A stretch of DNA of 43,734 nt, taken from assembly GCA_945863965.1 (NCBI GenBank), contig CAMBBZ010000003.1, positions 1 to 43,734 of the forward strand. Direction: 5' to 3'. This document shows positions 8,221 through 16,664 of this stretch, piece by piece. The DNA comes from Chitinophaga pinensis (GTDB lineage Bacteria > Bacteroidota > Bacteroidia > NS11-12g > UBA955). The position numbers and the translations under genes are program-made. Position 1 is the first letter of the stretch, and each line of letters starts with the position of its first letter. The notes beneath the pieces were generated by a model. That model did no database searches. It was not told the DNA's origin and saw only the letters and a program-made list of their open reading frames with translations.

Positions 8221-9648
8221 TTAAAACTGCAAATAGTAAAAAGGCAAACTACCCAAACGATTAAATTGGTAAGCGAGTAGTATCGTAATTACCAGTAAAA
8301 AGGCGCTGAACCAATAAGAGCGGGAGGTAAACCAGGCGTGAATGCGCGGGTAAAAATGAGCCAAGCTAAAGTGACCTACAATCCCAATTATGGACATCCA
8401 AAATACACCAATATACAAATCATACCAATCTGGAAATAATGTCCAATCAAAGCCCTCACTCATTTTTTGGACCATAGAATTGGCTTCTTCTATACTTCTT
8501 GATTTAAAATAGATACCACTAAACACTAGGAATCCAAAGGTTAGTAAAATGGAAATAGGCCGGTATATAAAAGCAGGGATGGTATTTCTCCAAGTATTTC
8601 TCCAAGTGCTTGTATAAACATCCCAAATCATACACACGGCATGCATAAGGCCCCAAAGCCAATAATTAGGTGCTGTACCATGCCAAAAACCGCTTAGGGC
8701 AAACACCACAAATACGCTGATACTCGTACCCAAGCGTTTCCAACTGCGTAAGGAATAACTCAAAGGGAAATACACATACGAATTGAACCACTGAGAGAGC
8801 GTGATATGCCAACGCTTCCAATATTCTGTTACGTTTTGTGCAAAAAATGGGAAGTTGAAGTTTTGCGGAATTTGAAAACCTAACCACAATGCCAACCCAA
8901 TCGCAATATCGGTATACCCGCTGAAATCAAAATACAAGGCAAACGTTTGTAATACGCTCGCGATGAAAACCTCCATCGAGGTGAAAAACTCAGCACTTTC
9001 AAAAACACGGTCTACAAAATTGATGGATAAATAATTGCCTATTATGAACTTTTTAATGATTCCAGAGGCAATTAAGAAAGCACCCGCATTAAGTGCGGCA
9101 GAATCGGTGTACCACGTTTTACTTCGTAATTTTTGCAGAAAATCCGAAGCCCCGGCAATAGGCCCTGAAAGCATTAAAGGAAAAAAACTCGCATACGTCC
9201 AATAATGAAAAAGATTGGTTTCGGGCTCTTCGATGGTTTCGTAATAAACATCAAAAACATAGCTCATAGAGCGAAATGCATAAAATGAAACACCAATAAA
9301 ATAGAGGGGAATAGGAAAGTGTATGTCCGATTCCATATCGTTTAAATGCAGCCAATCGCTAAGATGTCGGAAGCCCAATATTAAGCCAACATTGAGGAGT
9401 ACGCTCATCCACATTAAGGCTTTTTTTCGCAAATCCTTGCTTTGGGCATGTATGCCTTTTGCTAGGGCAAAGTCTAAAGTTGAAGCCGCTAACAATAAAA
9501 TTACGGCATACTGTGTGAGCATCGTGAAAAATACCAAATTCCCAATAAGGAGAACTCCTATTTTCCACGAATTAAAGCGGGCAACACTTAGAAATACCAG
9601 ATATAAGGCAAACCAAAAGACGAAAAAAGCGGGAGTGTTGAACGCCAT
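8221..9648 (-). CDS. MBOAT family membrane-bound O-acyltransferase (DltB/AlgI-like)
   Basis: This 475-residue polytopic membrane protein belongs to the MBOAT family. It has the conserved run FFPLMLSGPI at about 155-164, FDFSGYTDIAIG at about 240-251, EYWKRWHITLSQW around His281, and SGFWHG with the catalytic His323. A second histidine, His336, lies in GLMHA. AlgI and DltB members pass an activated acyl group across the inner membrane to an extracytoplasmic acceptor or SGNH partner. It is the last gene of the operon and follows two exported SGNH proteins by 3 nt. With the adenylating enzyme and carrier upstream, it is the expected membrane step of a dlt-like acylation route. Confidence 0.93.
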   Translation of the reverse strand: MAFNTPAFFVFWFALYLVFLSVARFNSWKIGVLLIGNLVFFTMLTQYAVILLLAASTLDFALAKGIHAQSKDLRKKALMWMSVLLNVGLILGFRHLSDWLHLNDMESDIHFPIPLYFIGVSFYAFRSMSYVFDVYYETIEEPETNLFHYWTYASFFPLMLSGPIAGASDFLQKLRSKTWYTDSAALNAGAFLIASGIIKKFIIGNYLSINFVDRVFESAEFFTSMEVFIASVLQTFALYFDFSGYTDIAIGLALWLGFQIPQNFNFPFFAQNVTEYWKRWHITLSQWFNSYVYFPLSYSLRSWKRLGTSISVFVVFALSGFWHGTAPNYWLWGLMHAVCMIWDVYTSTWRNTWRNTIPAFIYRPISILLTFGFLVFSGIYFKSRSIEEANSMVQKMSEGFDWTLFPDWYDLYIGVFWMSIIGIVGHFSLAHFYPRIHAWFTSRSYWFSAFLLVITILLAYQFNRLGSLPFYYLQF

Positions 9649-9651
9649 GTA

Positions 9652-11361
9652 TTATTTAACTTTTAAACGCTTACCTGCACGTATATCACTGCTGCGCATA
9701 TTATTGAGTTGCTTTATTTCAGATACCGACATTCGGTACTTTCGAGCAATACTATATAGAGTTTCTCCCCGTTGAATCGTATGATACTGTGTGGCACTTT
9801 GGTTGCGGGGCGTTCTTTTATTTTTCTTAGGAACGTTTACGTCTACACTATTTACGCTTCTTCTAGCAGGCAATGCTTGAATTTCAAACTCTGTAAATAC
9901 ACGCAGTAATTGTCCTTCACGCAAGGCATACCCTCCGAGGCGATTCCATTCTTTTAATTGAATTACGCTAACGTTATACATTTGAGCGATACCCCAAGCG
10001 GTTTCACCTTTCTTAACTTCGTGTTCGAGCCATTTCTTTTCCTTTCCGAGAAGCTCTTTTGATAATTCTACAGAGTCAAGTTGACTTGGGTCTAAACAAG
10101 GAATAATTATCGACGTTTCTTTATTGGGAGAATTAAAGAAGCGGCGGTACGTGCGGCCGAAGGATTGGTAAATTAAGCTTCCCTTTAATTCATAGCCATC
10201 GCGTGTAAGATGCACGCCATCGCGGTTTGCCAGTTGTACAGACTTCCAAATCTTCATTGATTGATTGCCCCCAGCCACTCGATACCAATCGTAAAAGGCA
10301 ACGTTTTCTGACTTGGCAACATCGGAAATCATCGTTGAAAAAATCGAACAAGCCCGAACGCTGTATCCCCCGCGGTGAATGTCTTGGCTATTGCTTAAAA
10401 TCACCACCGCATCGGGTGCATAGGTTTTGAACATTTCAATTATCGAAACTAAATTGTCTTTGAAACGCTGTTGTTCCATGCCTTTTTGATAGAAATCATT
10501 CGCTCCCACATCTAAAATAATAGCATCGGGCTTTAAGTCTTGTAAATGCTGGGGAAGCTTGTTTTCTCGCATTACGGAATAATGTCCAGCCCCATTAATT
10601 CCTACACTGCTATATAGCAATCCACGGTCTTCAGGCGATTCTATACTAAGTCCATAAATTTCAAATTGCGATTGACCGGAATCCGTTTTTCTCAATTCAA
10701 ACAAATATTCTGAATTACCACGGGGCATATCGACAAACAATTGATCGCTCAATGAATCTATATCCGAATTGAACACGTCAACTTTCACCGTATCTCTTCC
10801 CGAAATTATCCGCAAATCGAAGGAACGGGGACTGCGATCCATCAGAATCCGTAATCGGGTAAATTCTGGACGAATAGCCCCCTCTATAAAGTTTAATTTA
10901 AATGCAGATTGTGGATCATAGGTGCGCGAGGTAATACCGGTTACGCCTAAAGGAAGTTCGGGCAATCGTTCTACGTTTCTAGCATAATACCATTTTCCGG
11001 TATGTCGGGAGCGATAATCGGCGGCTGTGTGCGTTCTAGCTGTGGTGTAGGGGAAAATCATACCCCGACCGGCATGACCAAAGGTACTGCCCAATAATGT
11101 GCGGGTTTCATGGGTGAAAATATCCGCTTGAACGTGAGAGTCGCCAATATGCAATATGTGAACGCGCTTTTTATTGGTTTTTTTGAGCTTGTTCATTAAA
11201 GGGGCAATTACCGATTTTCGATGTGTTTGTATCACATTCACATTAGAATCTATCCAGGGATATTTTCCGTATTCGAATGCCTTCCAGTTCAAGGTTTGAG
11301 CCTTAATTTGGACGGTCAAAACCCCTAAAACCAATGCGATAATCATTCGGATTTCCTTCAT
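9652..11361 (-). CDS. Exported SGNH/GDSL hydrolase-like protein with two C-terminal LysM domains
   Basis: The protein has 569 residues and a signal peptide to about residue 22. The SGNH core runs from about 65 to 405: GDSH with Ser75, GAND with Asn288, and DGVH with Asp381 and His384, so all catalytic blocks are intact. A beta-rich insert of about 150-240 separates the first two blocks. Two LysM domains follow at about 447-489 and 526-568, joined by a Lys/Arg/Asn-rich linker, and would hold the protein on peptidoglycan. SGNH proteins partnered with MBOAT proteins (AlgX/AlgJ, PatB, and DltD in a broad sense) move or remove acyl groups. The gene lies 3 nt before the MBOAT gene and 2 nt after another SGNH gene. 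Confidence 0.9.
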   Translation of the reverse strand: MKEIRMIIALVLGVLTVQIKAQTLNWKAFEYGKYPWIDSNVNVIQTHRKSVIAPLMNKLKKTNKKRVHILHIGDSHVQADIFTHETRTLLGSTFGHAGRGMIFPYTTARTHTAADYRSRHTGKWYYARNVERLPELPLGVTGITSRTYDPQSAFKLNFIEGAIRPEFTRLRILMDRSPRSFDLRIISGRDTVKVDVFNSDIDSLSDQLFVDMPRGNSEYLFELRKTDSGQSQFEIYGLSIESPEDRGLLYSSVGINGAGHYSVMRENKLPQHLQDLKPDAIILDVGANDFYQKGMEQQRFKDNLVSIIEMFKTYAPDAVVILSNSQDIHRGGYSVRACSIFSTMISDVAKSENVAFYDWYRVAGGNQSMKIWKSVQLANRDGVHLTRDGYELKGSLIYQSFGRTYRRFFNSPNKETSIIIPCLDPSQLDSVELSKELLGKEKKWLEHEVKKGETAWGIAQMYNVSVIQLKEWNRLGGYALREGQLLRVFTEFEIQALPARRSVNSVDVNVPKKNKRTPRNQSATQYHTIQRGETLYSIARKYRMSVSEIKQLNNMRSSDIRAGKRLKVK

Positions 11362-11363
11362 GC

Positions 11364-12824
11364 TTATTCTCCTGTTCTTAGTCTAAATGCCTCGTAGGCG
11401 TGTAGTAATTCTTTGCTTAACTCACGGGCAAATATCTTTTGGCCCCGCGGACCTAAATGTCCGTCTAAACTCGCTATATGAGATGATCGCCAAGATAAAA
11501 TGCCTCCTTTATCTTTAATCATTTGATAGAAATCAAAATAAGCCATGCCCTGTTCCATCGCCACCTCGCGCAGCCAACGATTTAATATGGGGCAGGAAGC
11601 ATAGCAGGCCAGATCATCTCCTTTTTGATAGCCCATATCACCCGGTCCAATTACTAAAAATGACATATTTGGACAACATGTTCGGTATTTCTTAAAAAGA
11701 GTCCGAAATATATCTTTAACCCATTTTTCGCTTTTCGGGTCTGATTTTAAATACGGTATCATATTGTTTCCGAAATGAAAAATCGCTAATCCTGTTCCTT
11801 GAGCTTTTGCCGTTTGCTGCAATAAGGAACTTGAAATAGCCCGTAAGCCATCACCAGAGTGACCTCTAATGCCAAAATTGTCTAAGTAAACGCCCTTGGA
11901 GGGACCTTCGAAATTCAATCCAAAAATCTTCAATCCGTTGCCTCTACAGCGCAGCTCCACATTGCCGTATAAAGCCGTATCTCCAATTTGATAGGCGTTA
12001 ACACTCCCTTGCCTGAAAACTCTATTAGCGGATTTCCAAAAACTATCCTTCGATTTCCGCCATTCAATAGTGTAGCCCGAATCTGTGGCACATTGGAGGC
12101 TTAGTTGACGATACTTTAATGATTTTAATACCTTAAAACGAATGGTATTCCACTTTCTTGGATTATTATCCTTGGGCATAAACACCAATCCAGAAGGACC
12201 AAAATGCGTTGTTTTTTTGCGGTGTTGGAAGCAGTTGTATTTATTCCAATCCGATTGACTTCCCAATTCTAGTTGGGTATAACTCGCTGGGTTGCTAATA
12301 GGTATATAACCCAAACCATATCCCCCAAAATTTTGTTGCAATTCAGCCCGTAATTCTTTGGTTATGCGATCTCCTTCTACTTGGGAATCCCCATAGTACC
12401 AAATACGGACCGATTGTTTAGCGGCTGCGTTCAATCGCACAAAAAAGGATTCTAGTATGTCTGATTCTGGAGAAAAATACAAATATTTGAGAGACGCATT
12501 CAAACTATCGTACGCGATCTTGGCCGAGTCTCCCAGAGGTATAAGCGATGGCCTCTTTAAAACCGCGTTGGGCTCTAAGGTTACTATTTCATTAACACTT
12601 TCGTTGGTATTTGAATAACCTCGCTGAACTGCCCCCACCGTGTCGATACCCGCAGACTCTTCTTCCAGCAACGCAACATCTAATCCATTTTCCAAGGAAA
12701 AGAAATAGATTCCTTGGTTTTCGAGCCATTTTTTGCTGACCGGTTGGGAAAATGCAAAAACCGAAAGGCCTAATAAAAGGCCTATAATCAGGGTGAAAAC
12801 TATTGGGTGTTTACTATGGGGCAC
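11364..12824 (-). CDS. Exported SGNH-like protein, second member of the pair
   Basis: This 486-residue protein has an N-terminal hydrophobic signal or anchor (about 9-26). About 110 residues of low conservation follow, then an SGNH-type core. GDSQ carries Ser147, FGNN supplies the oxyanion Asn, and the last block reads LDGHLGPRG with Asp454 and His456. This is one residue shorter than the usual DxxH. It has the same overall plan as its neighbour at 9652 but lacks LysM. The ATG overlaps the end of the carrier protein gene by 11 nt, so translation is probably coupled. It may be the acyltransferase that takes the group delivered by the MBOAT protein; this is an inference from context. Confidence 0.82.
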   Translation of the reverse strand: MPHSKHPIVFTLIIGLLLGLSVFAFSQPVSKKWLENQGIYFFSLENGLDVALLEEESAGIDTVGAVQRGYSNTNESVNEIVTLEPNAVLKRPSLIPLGDSAKIAYDSLNASLKYLYFSPESDILESFFVRLNAAAKQSVRIWYYGDSQVEGDRITKELRAELQQNFGGYGLGYIPISNPASYTQLELGSQSDWNKYNCFQHRKKTTHFGPSGLVFMPKDNNPRKWNTIRFKVLKSLKYRQLSLQCATDSGYTIEWRKSKDSFWKSANRVFRQGSVNAYQIGDTALYGNVELRCRGNGLKIFGLNFEGPSKGVYLDNFGIRGHSGDGLRAISSSLLQQTAKAQGTGLAIFHFGNNMIPYLKSDPKSEKWVKDIFRTLFKKYRTCCPNMSFLVIGPGDMGYQKGDDLACYASCPILNRWLREVAMEQGMAYFDFYQMIKDKGGILSWRSSHIASLDGHLGPRGQKIFARELSKELLHAYEAFRLRTGE

Positions 12825-13062
12825 CTTTTTTAGCCAATATCAAATCCATCATATCCCCAACATTTTTCATTCCGATGAGCTCTTTTAGTTTGAATTTTAC
12901 GTCAAAATGAGCTTCTACATCCGCAATCATGCTGAGATGCGTCAGGGAGTCCCAACCCGAAACCTGTTCGGCATTAAGCGTATCAGAAATTTGAATTTCA
13001 GGATTGCGAAAAACCTTCGCGAAAATGGGGTGCAATTCTTGAGTTATTTGTTCTCTATTCAT
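12814..13062 (-). CDS. Acyl carrier protein (DltC-like)
   Basis: This 82-residue four-helix carrier protein has the 4'-phosphopantetheine site GWDSLTHL, with Ser39. It is acidic and of normal length for ACP or DltC. It sits between a GNAT gene (8-nt overlap) and an SGNH gene (11-nt overlap), and is two genes from an amino-acid adenylating enzyme. A carrier dedicated to that enzyme is therefore more likely than the fatty-acid ACP, which is normally found next to fabF. A phosphopantetheinyl transferase would have to be supplied from elsewhere. Confidence 0.92.
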   Translation of the reverse strand: MNREQITQELHPIFAKVFRNPEIQISDTLNAEQVSGWDSLTHLSMIADVEAHFDVKFKLKELIGMKNVGDMMDLILAKKGAP

Positions 13063-13690
13063 GATTTTTTAATAATTGTAATTTACAACTGCCACTCAAC
13101 AAAGATAAACGTACAAGTGAGTCGTTGCATTGCCTTTGATTCACAGAAAAACCAATGTATTCATATAACGACACCGCGTTTGTATTGATTTCTAAAACTT
13201 GAATTTCGGCAGGATAACCTTGAAAGGTTGTCAGGGTTTTTTGAATCAATGCTTTCATATACCCCTTTCCTCGGTGTAAGGGATGCGTGAATAGGTGTTC
13301 TAATTGCACATATTGAGATTTGCGTTCGATGGTTACCGATGCTAAAACCTGCAATTTGTCTTTGGCAGTTTCCCATTCTTTTTTGAGGAAAAAATTTAAA
13401 ATCTGCGCTTTTAATAGGTCTGAAGACAAACCCTCAGCGCCTTCAATCCATGCCGATAGTCCCGCCACCGCAACTCCTTCCGCCGCTTCCACCACATACC
13501 AATGATCCAAACACCAAGGTTGACCGGAGATCTCTTCGTCGAAAATCCCTTTTATTATTTGGGAAAATTGCAAAACAGAAACCCCGAAAGTTTCAGAATA
13601 TGGGAAAATCGCACCTCCCGATTTCTCGCTTTCTACGATACAATCTACAATGAAATCTAAATCTTTCGGTTCGGCTTTGCGCAGTATCAT
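13055..13690 (-). CDS. GNAT family acyltransferase in the dlt-like operon
   Basis: This 211-residue protein has the GNAT fold: MILRKAEPKDLDFIVDCI for the first strand and helix, the acyl-CoA binding motif HPLHRGKGYMKALI, and the closing pattern VLEINTNAVSLYEYIGF. No signal peptide is seen, so it acts in the cytosol. It lies between the adenylating enzyme (31 nt away) and the carrier protein (8-nt overlap), so its donor or acceptor may be the amino acid or acyl group held by that carrier. The dlt operon of Firmicutes has no such gene. Its actual substrate cannot be told from sequence. Confidence 0.85.
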   Translation of the reverse strand: MILRKAEPKDLDFIVDCIVESEKSGGAIFPYSETFGVSVLQFSQIIKGIFDEEISGQPWCLDHWYVVEAAEGVAVAGLSAWIEGAEGLSSDLLKAQILNFFLKKEWETAKDKLQVLASVTIERKSQYVQLEHLFTHPLHRGKGYMKALIQKTLTTFQGYPAEIQVLEINTNAVSLYEYIGFSVNQRQCNDSLVRLSLLSGSCKLQLLKNHE

Positions 13691-13721
13691 AGGGGCTAAT
13701 TGTAATGGATGAAGCGATTTT

Positions 13722-15152
13722 TTAAAAATTTGCGTCGATAATTCCCTTTAAGGCTTTCTTATCCACCTTGCCATTGGCATTCAAGGGAAATGGGTGAACG
13801 GCATGAACCTCCTTGATATGCATGTAATCAGGAAGGTGTTCGTTTACCTGTGAAATGTCAAATGGGATTTTTTCGGTATCAAATACCAAATGAAGTTCCC
13901 AACTATTCATTGTCTCCACAGCTAAACAGCGGTTTAGTATTTCGGGAAGTATTTTGGTACCTGCGAATTCTATTTCGGATAATTCAATGCGGTACCCTTG
14001 GATTTTGATTTGGTCGTCGCTGCGGCCGTGGCAGAAATAATCGGGCTTATCAAAACTTCCAATATCGCCGCTCTTATAAAACCAAATTCCGTCTTTTTCA
14101 AAGAATTTGGAACGCTGTTCTTCATTGGCGTGTAAATACCCTTTGGTTGTTTGGTCGCCGCCCAAACACAATTCTTGGGTATCGTCTAATAAGAGAGAAA
14201 CCGTTTTCATAGGCTTCCCAATACAAACAATACCATTTTTATGTAAGCAATCTGTTAAATCGCGAGGCACCGTGTAACGGGTGCAGTAGATGGTGGCTTC
14301 GGTAGGACCGTATACGTTATCGATTTGCGTTTGAGGACATGCCTTAGCCCAAACGGCAACTTGGGAGATTTTCAAGGCTTCCCCACAAAATTGACTCACT
14401 TTTAAATGTGGCAATTCCAATTCATCTGCATAAGGTGCTAGCATTTCCACGGCCGAGGGTACCATCAAAGCGAAGCTAATATTTTCACTCTCCAAGGTGT
14501 CGTAAAGAGCCAAAGGCTTAACCAATTTTTGACTTGGAACGTAAAAAGAGGCTCCTAATAGTGTCGGAACTCCAAAACTCATTACCGATAGATCGAAGGT
14601 AAGTTCGAACATTTGCAGAAATTTGTCTTGGTCCGTTAAGTCGTATCCCAATTCCCAAAAGCCGTCAAAAAAGGCCTGTAAATTTCCAAAGGTAATCGGC
14701 ACCCCTTTGGGCTTACCCGTGGTTCCGGATGTGAACAAGATGTACGCATTATCCCTGTTTTCTGCCGTGATTAATTTCCACCGAAAGGAATTTACGGATT
14801 GCTTTGTAAGCAGTTCAATTTTTTTTATTTGGGGAAGCCCGATATTTTGGGAATCTAAAACCCTTTTTAGTCCGCTCGCATCTATGATATCCTGCAAGCG
14901 TTGGGTGGGATAATCGGGATTTAAGGGAACGTACGCTTTACCGCACATCCAACAAGCGATTAGGGCCGCATAGGTTTCGAAATCATTTCTTAAAACCACC
15001 CCAATTGAATCCTCACTGTGAGAAATAGAAAGTTGGTAGTCTTGAATATAATTGGAAAGGTCGCCGTAGGTAAAGGTTTTTTGCTCAATTACGCACCAGG
15101 TTTTCTCCGGATACGTGTGTATTTGATTGGCTATTAATTCGGGAAAACGCAT
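13722..15152 (-). CDS. Amino-acid adenylating enzyme (DltA-like AMP-dependent ligase)
   Basis: This 476-residue stand-alone adenylation domain carries all core motifs: the phosphate loop ILFTSGTTGKPKG at 138-150, FDLSV at 186-190, FCGEAL at 255-260, YGPTEAT at 281-287, YKSGD at 359-363, GRSDDQIKIQGYRIE at 376-390, and NGKVDKKAL with the catalytic Lys near 465. Spacing and wording follow DltA (D-alanine:carrier ligase) closely. Cys256 in FCGE lines up with the cysteine reported to matter for D-alanine selection in a Bacillus DltA. Expected reaction: ATP plus amino acid gives an aminoacyl adenylate, which is then loaded on the ACP encoded at 12814. The ATG is 3 nt after the gatB stop. D-alanine as substrate is an inference. 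Confidence 0.88.
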   Translation of the reverse strand: MRFPELIANQIHTYPEKTWCVIEQKTFTYGDLSNYIQDYQLSISHSEDSIGVVLRNDFETYAALIACWMCGKAYVPLNPDYPTQRLQDIIDASGLKRVLDSQNIGLPQIKKIELLTKQSVNSFRWKLITAENRDNAYILFTSGTTGKPKGVPITFGNLQAFFDGFWELGYDLTDQDKFLQMFELTFDLSVMSFGVPTLLGASFYVPSQKLVKPLALYDTLESENISFALMVPSAVEMLAPYADELELPHLKVSQFCGEALKISQVAVWAKACPQTQIDNVYGPTEATIYCTRYTVPRDLTDCLHKNGIVCIGKPMKTVSLLLDDTQELCLGGDQTTKGYLHANEEQRSKFFEKDGIWFYKSGDIGSFDKPDYFCHGRSDDQIKIQGYRIELSEIEFAGTKILPEILNRCLAVETMNSWELHLVFDTEKIPFDISQVNEHLPDYMHIKEVHAVHPFPLNANGKVDKKALKGIIDANF

Positions 15153-15155
15153 CGT

Positions 15156-16598
15156 TTAATTCTTGAGCATTTTATTGACCCATTCGCTAGTGGTTTTTGG
15201 ATCGGCTTTCCCTTTAGAACGTTTCATTACCTCGCCAACAAACATGCCGAGAAGTCCCGTTTTTCCGCTTTTAAATTCGGCTACTTTTTCGGGGAATTCG
15301 CCCAACACTTGTTGTACTAATTCTTCGATAAAGCCGGTATCGCTGCTAGTGGCTAAGTTCAAGCGTTCTACAATTTCTTGGGCCGAAGATTCGGGTGAAT
15401 TGATAAACGCAGGAAATAATTTTTGGCTGGCAATACTGTGATTAATGCTGCCAGATTGAATGAGTTGTATGATTTCGGCAATCTGCGACGCTTTTAAGGG
15501 GAAATCAGCGAGATGCAAGGCGCGTTCGTTTAGAAAACCTCGTATGGTAACGGTTACCCAATTAGACGCGGTTTTATGCGGCACACCCAATTTAACCAAC
15601 TCTTCAAAATAGAAAGCCGATTCTTTATCGTCGATTAAAACAGAGGCATCGTAATCGTTCAATCCGTATTGCTCGGTAAATCGTTGGTATAAGGATTCGG
15701 GTAACTCAGGCATGTTTTCACGCACGCGTTGAATATCAGCATCGGTTACTAGGGTAGGAGGTAAGTCGGGCTCAGGGAAATAACGGTAATCGTTGATGGC
15801 TTCTTTTTTTCTCATCGAAAAGGTAGAACCGTTCAAACCGTTAAAGCCGCGGGTTTCACCCTCCACTTGCCCGCCGTTTTCGATTAAGGCAATTTGGCGT
15901 GTAATTTCAAAGTCTATCGCCCGTTTTACGTTAGAAATAGAATTCATGTTTTTGACTTCTACTTTGGTGCCAAAAACTTTAGAACCAATGGGCATTACAG
16001 AAATATTGGCATCACACCTAAGGCTGCCTTCTTCCATGTTTCCATCACAGATTTCGAGGTAACGAACCAACCGGCGGATTTCAGAAACGAAGGCGTACGC
16101 CTCATCGCCATCCTTGATGTCTGGTTCGCTAACGACTTCAATTAGGGGGGTTCCCGCCCGATTATAATCTACAAGGGTGTCATACAAATCTTGATCGTGC
16201 ATACTTTTGCCCGTATCTTCTTCCATATGAATACGCGTTAAACGTATGGATTTTCGAATACCTTCTTTCGTTTTTATAGGCACTCGGCCACCTACACACA
16301 AAGGGGTATCGAATTGGGTTATTTGGTATCCTTTGGGTAAATCGGCGTAATAATAGTTTTTTCGAGAGTACCGGTTAATTCGAGTTATGTCGCATTGCAG
16401 GGCCAATCCCATTTTTATCGCTTTTTCTATGGCTTGTGCGTTGTGCATGGGCAAGGTACCGGGATGTCCTAAACTAATGGGACTAACGTGGGTATTGGGC
16501 AAGGCACCGTATTCCGTAGAATCGGAAGAAAACGCTTTACTTTGGGTAAGGAGTTGAATATGAATTTCTAATCCAATAACGGCTTCGTAGCTTAACAT
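15156..16598 (-). CDS. gatB: Aspartyl/glutamyl-tRNA(Asn/Gln) amidotransferase subunit B
   Basis: This 480-residue protein is full length for GatB, which binds misacylated tRNA and, with GatA and GatC, amidates Glu-tRNA(Gln) or Asp-tRNA(Asn). The N-terminus YEAVIGLEIHIQLLTQSKAF is typical. The ammonia/kinase domain shows YYYADLPKGYQITQFDTPL and VDYNRAGTPLIEVVSEPD, and the C-terminal YqeY-like domain ends in GLLGMFVGEVMKRSKGKADP. gatA and gatC are not in the window, which is common in Bacteroidota. It heads a minus-strand run of seven genes with gaps of at most 31 nt. Its -7 element lies 10 nt upstream, back to back with the rnpB promoter. Confidence 0.97.
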   Translation of the reverse strand: MLSYEAVIGLEIHIQLLTQSKAFSSDSTEYGALPNTHVSPISLGHPGTLPMHNAQAIEKAIKMGLALQCDITRINRYSRKNYYYADLPKGYQITQFDTPLCVGGRVPIKTKEGIRKSIRLTRIHMEEDTGKSMHDQDLYDTLVDYNRAGTPLIEVVSEPDIKDGDEAYAFVSEIRRLVRYLEICDGNMEEGSLRCDANISVMPIGSKVFGTKVEVKNMNSISNVKRAIDFEITRQIALIENGGQVEGETRGFNGLNGSTFSMRKKEAINDYRYFPEPDLPPTLVTDADIQRVRENMPELPESLYQRFTEQYGLNDYDASVLIDDKESAFYFEELVKLGVPHKTASNWVTVTIRGFLNERALHLADFPLKASQIAEIIQLIQSGSINHSIASQKLFPAFINSPESSAQEIVERLNLATSSDTGFIEELVQQVLGEFPEKVAEFKSGKTGLLGMFVGEVMKRSKGKADPKTTSEWVNKMLKN

Positions 16599-16608
16599 AA
16601 TGCGATTA

Positions 16609-16616
16609 CAAAGATA
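16609..16616 (-). promoter_or_regulatory. -7 promoter element of gatB and the dlt-like operon
   Basis: On the minus strand TATCTTTG is an exact TAnnTTTG match ending 10 nt before the gatB ATG, predicting a leader of about 5 nt. It may be the main promoter for the whole operon down to 8221, since no other clear promoter is seen between its genes. Confidence 0.5.
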
Positions 16617-16652
16617 ACGTAGGATAATGTGTTTTACTACCTGAAAAAGGGC

Positions 16653-16660
16653 TATTTTTG
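16653..16660 (+). promoter_or_regulatory. -7 promoter element of rnpB
   Basis: TATTTTTG ends 4 nt before the first base of helix P1 of the RNase P RNA, as expected for a transcript starting at the mature 5' end. The -33 region has TGTG rather than a clean TTG. Confidence 0.65.
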
Positions 16661-16664
16661 CAGT

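Noticed and set aside
8582-8605. 12-bp tandem duplication in the MBOAT gene, giving TWRN twice
   Set aside because: It is in frame and lies in a loop between membrane helices; it is a small neutral repeat with no frameshift.
12814-13062. Carrier protein as the fatty-acid synthesis ACP
   Set aside because: No fab genes are near, and it overlaps genes of the acylation operon next to a DltA-like enzyme.
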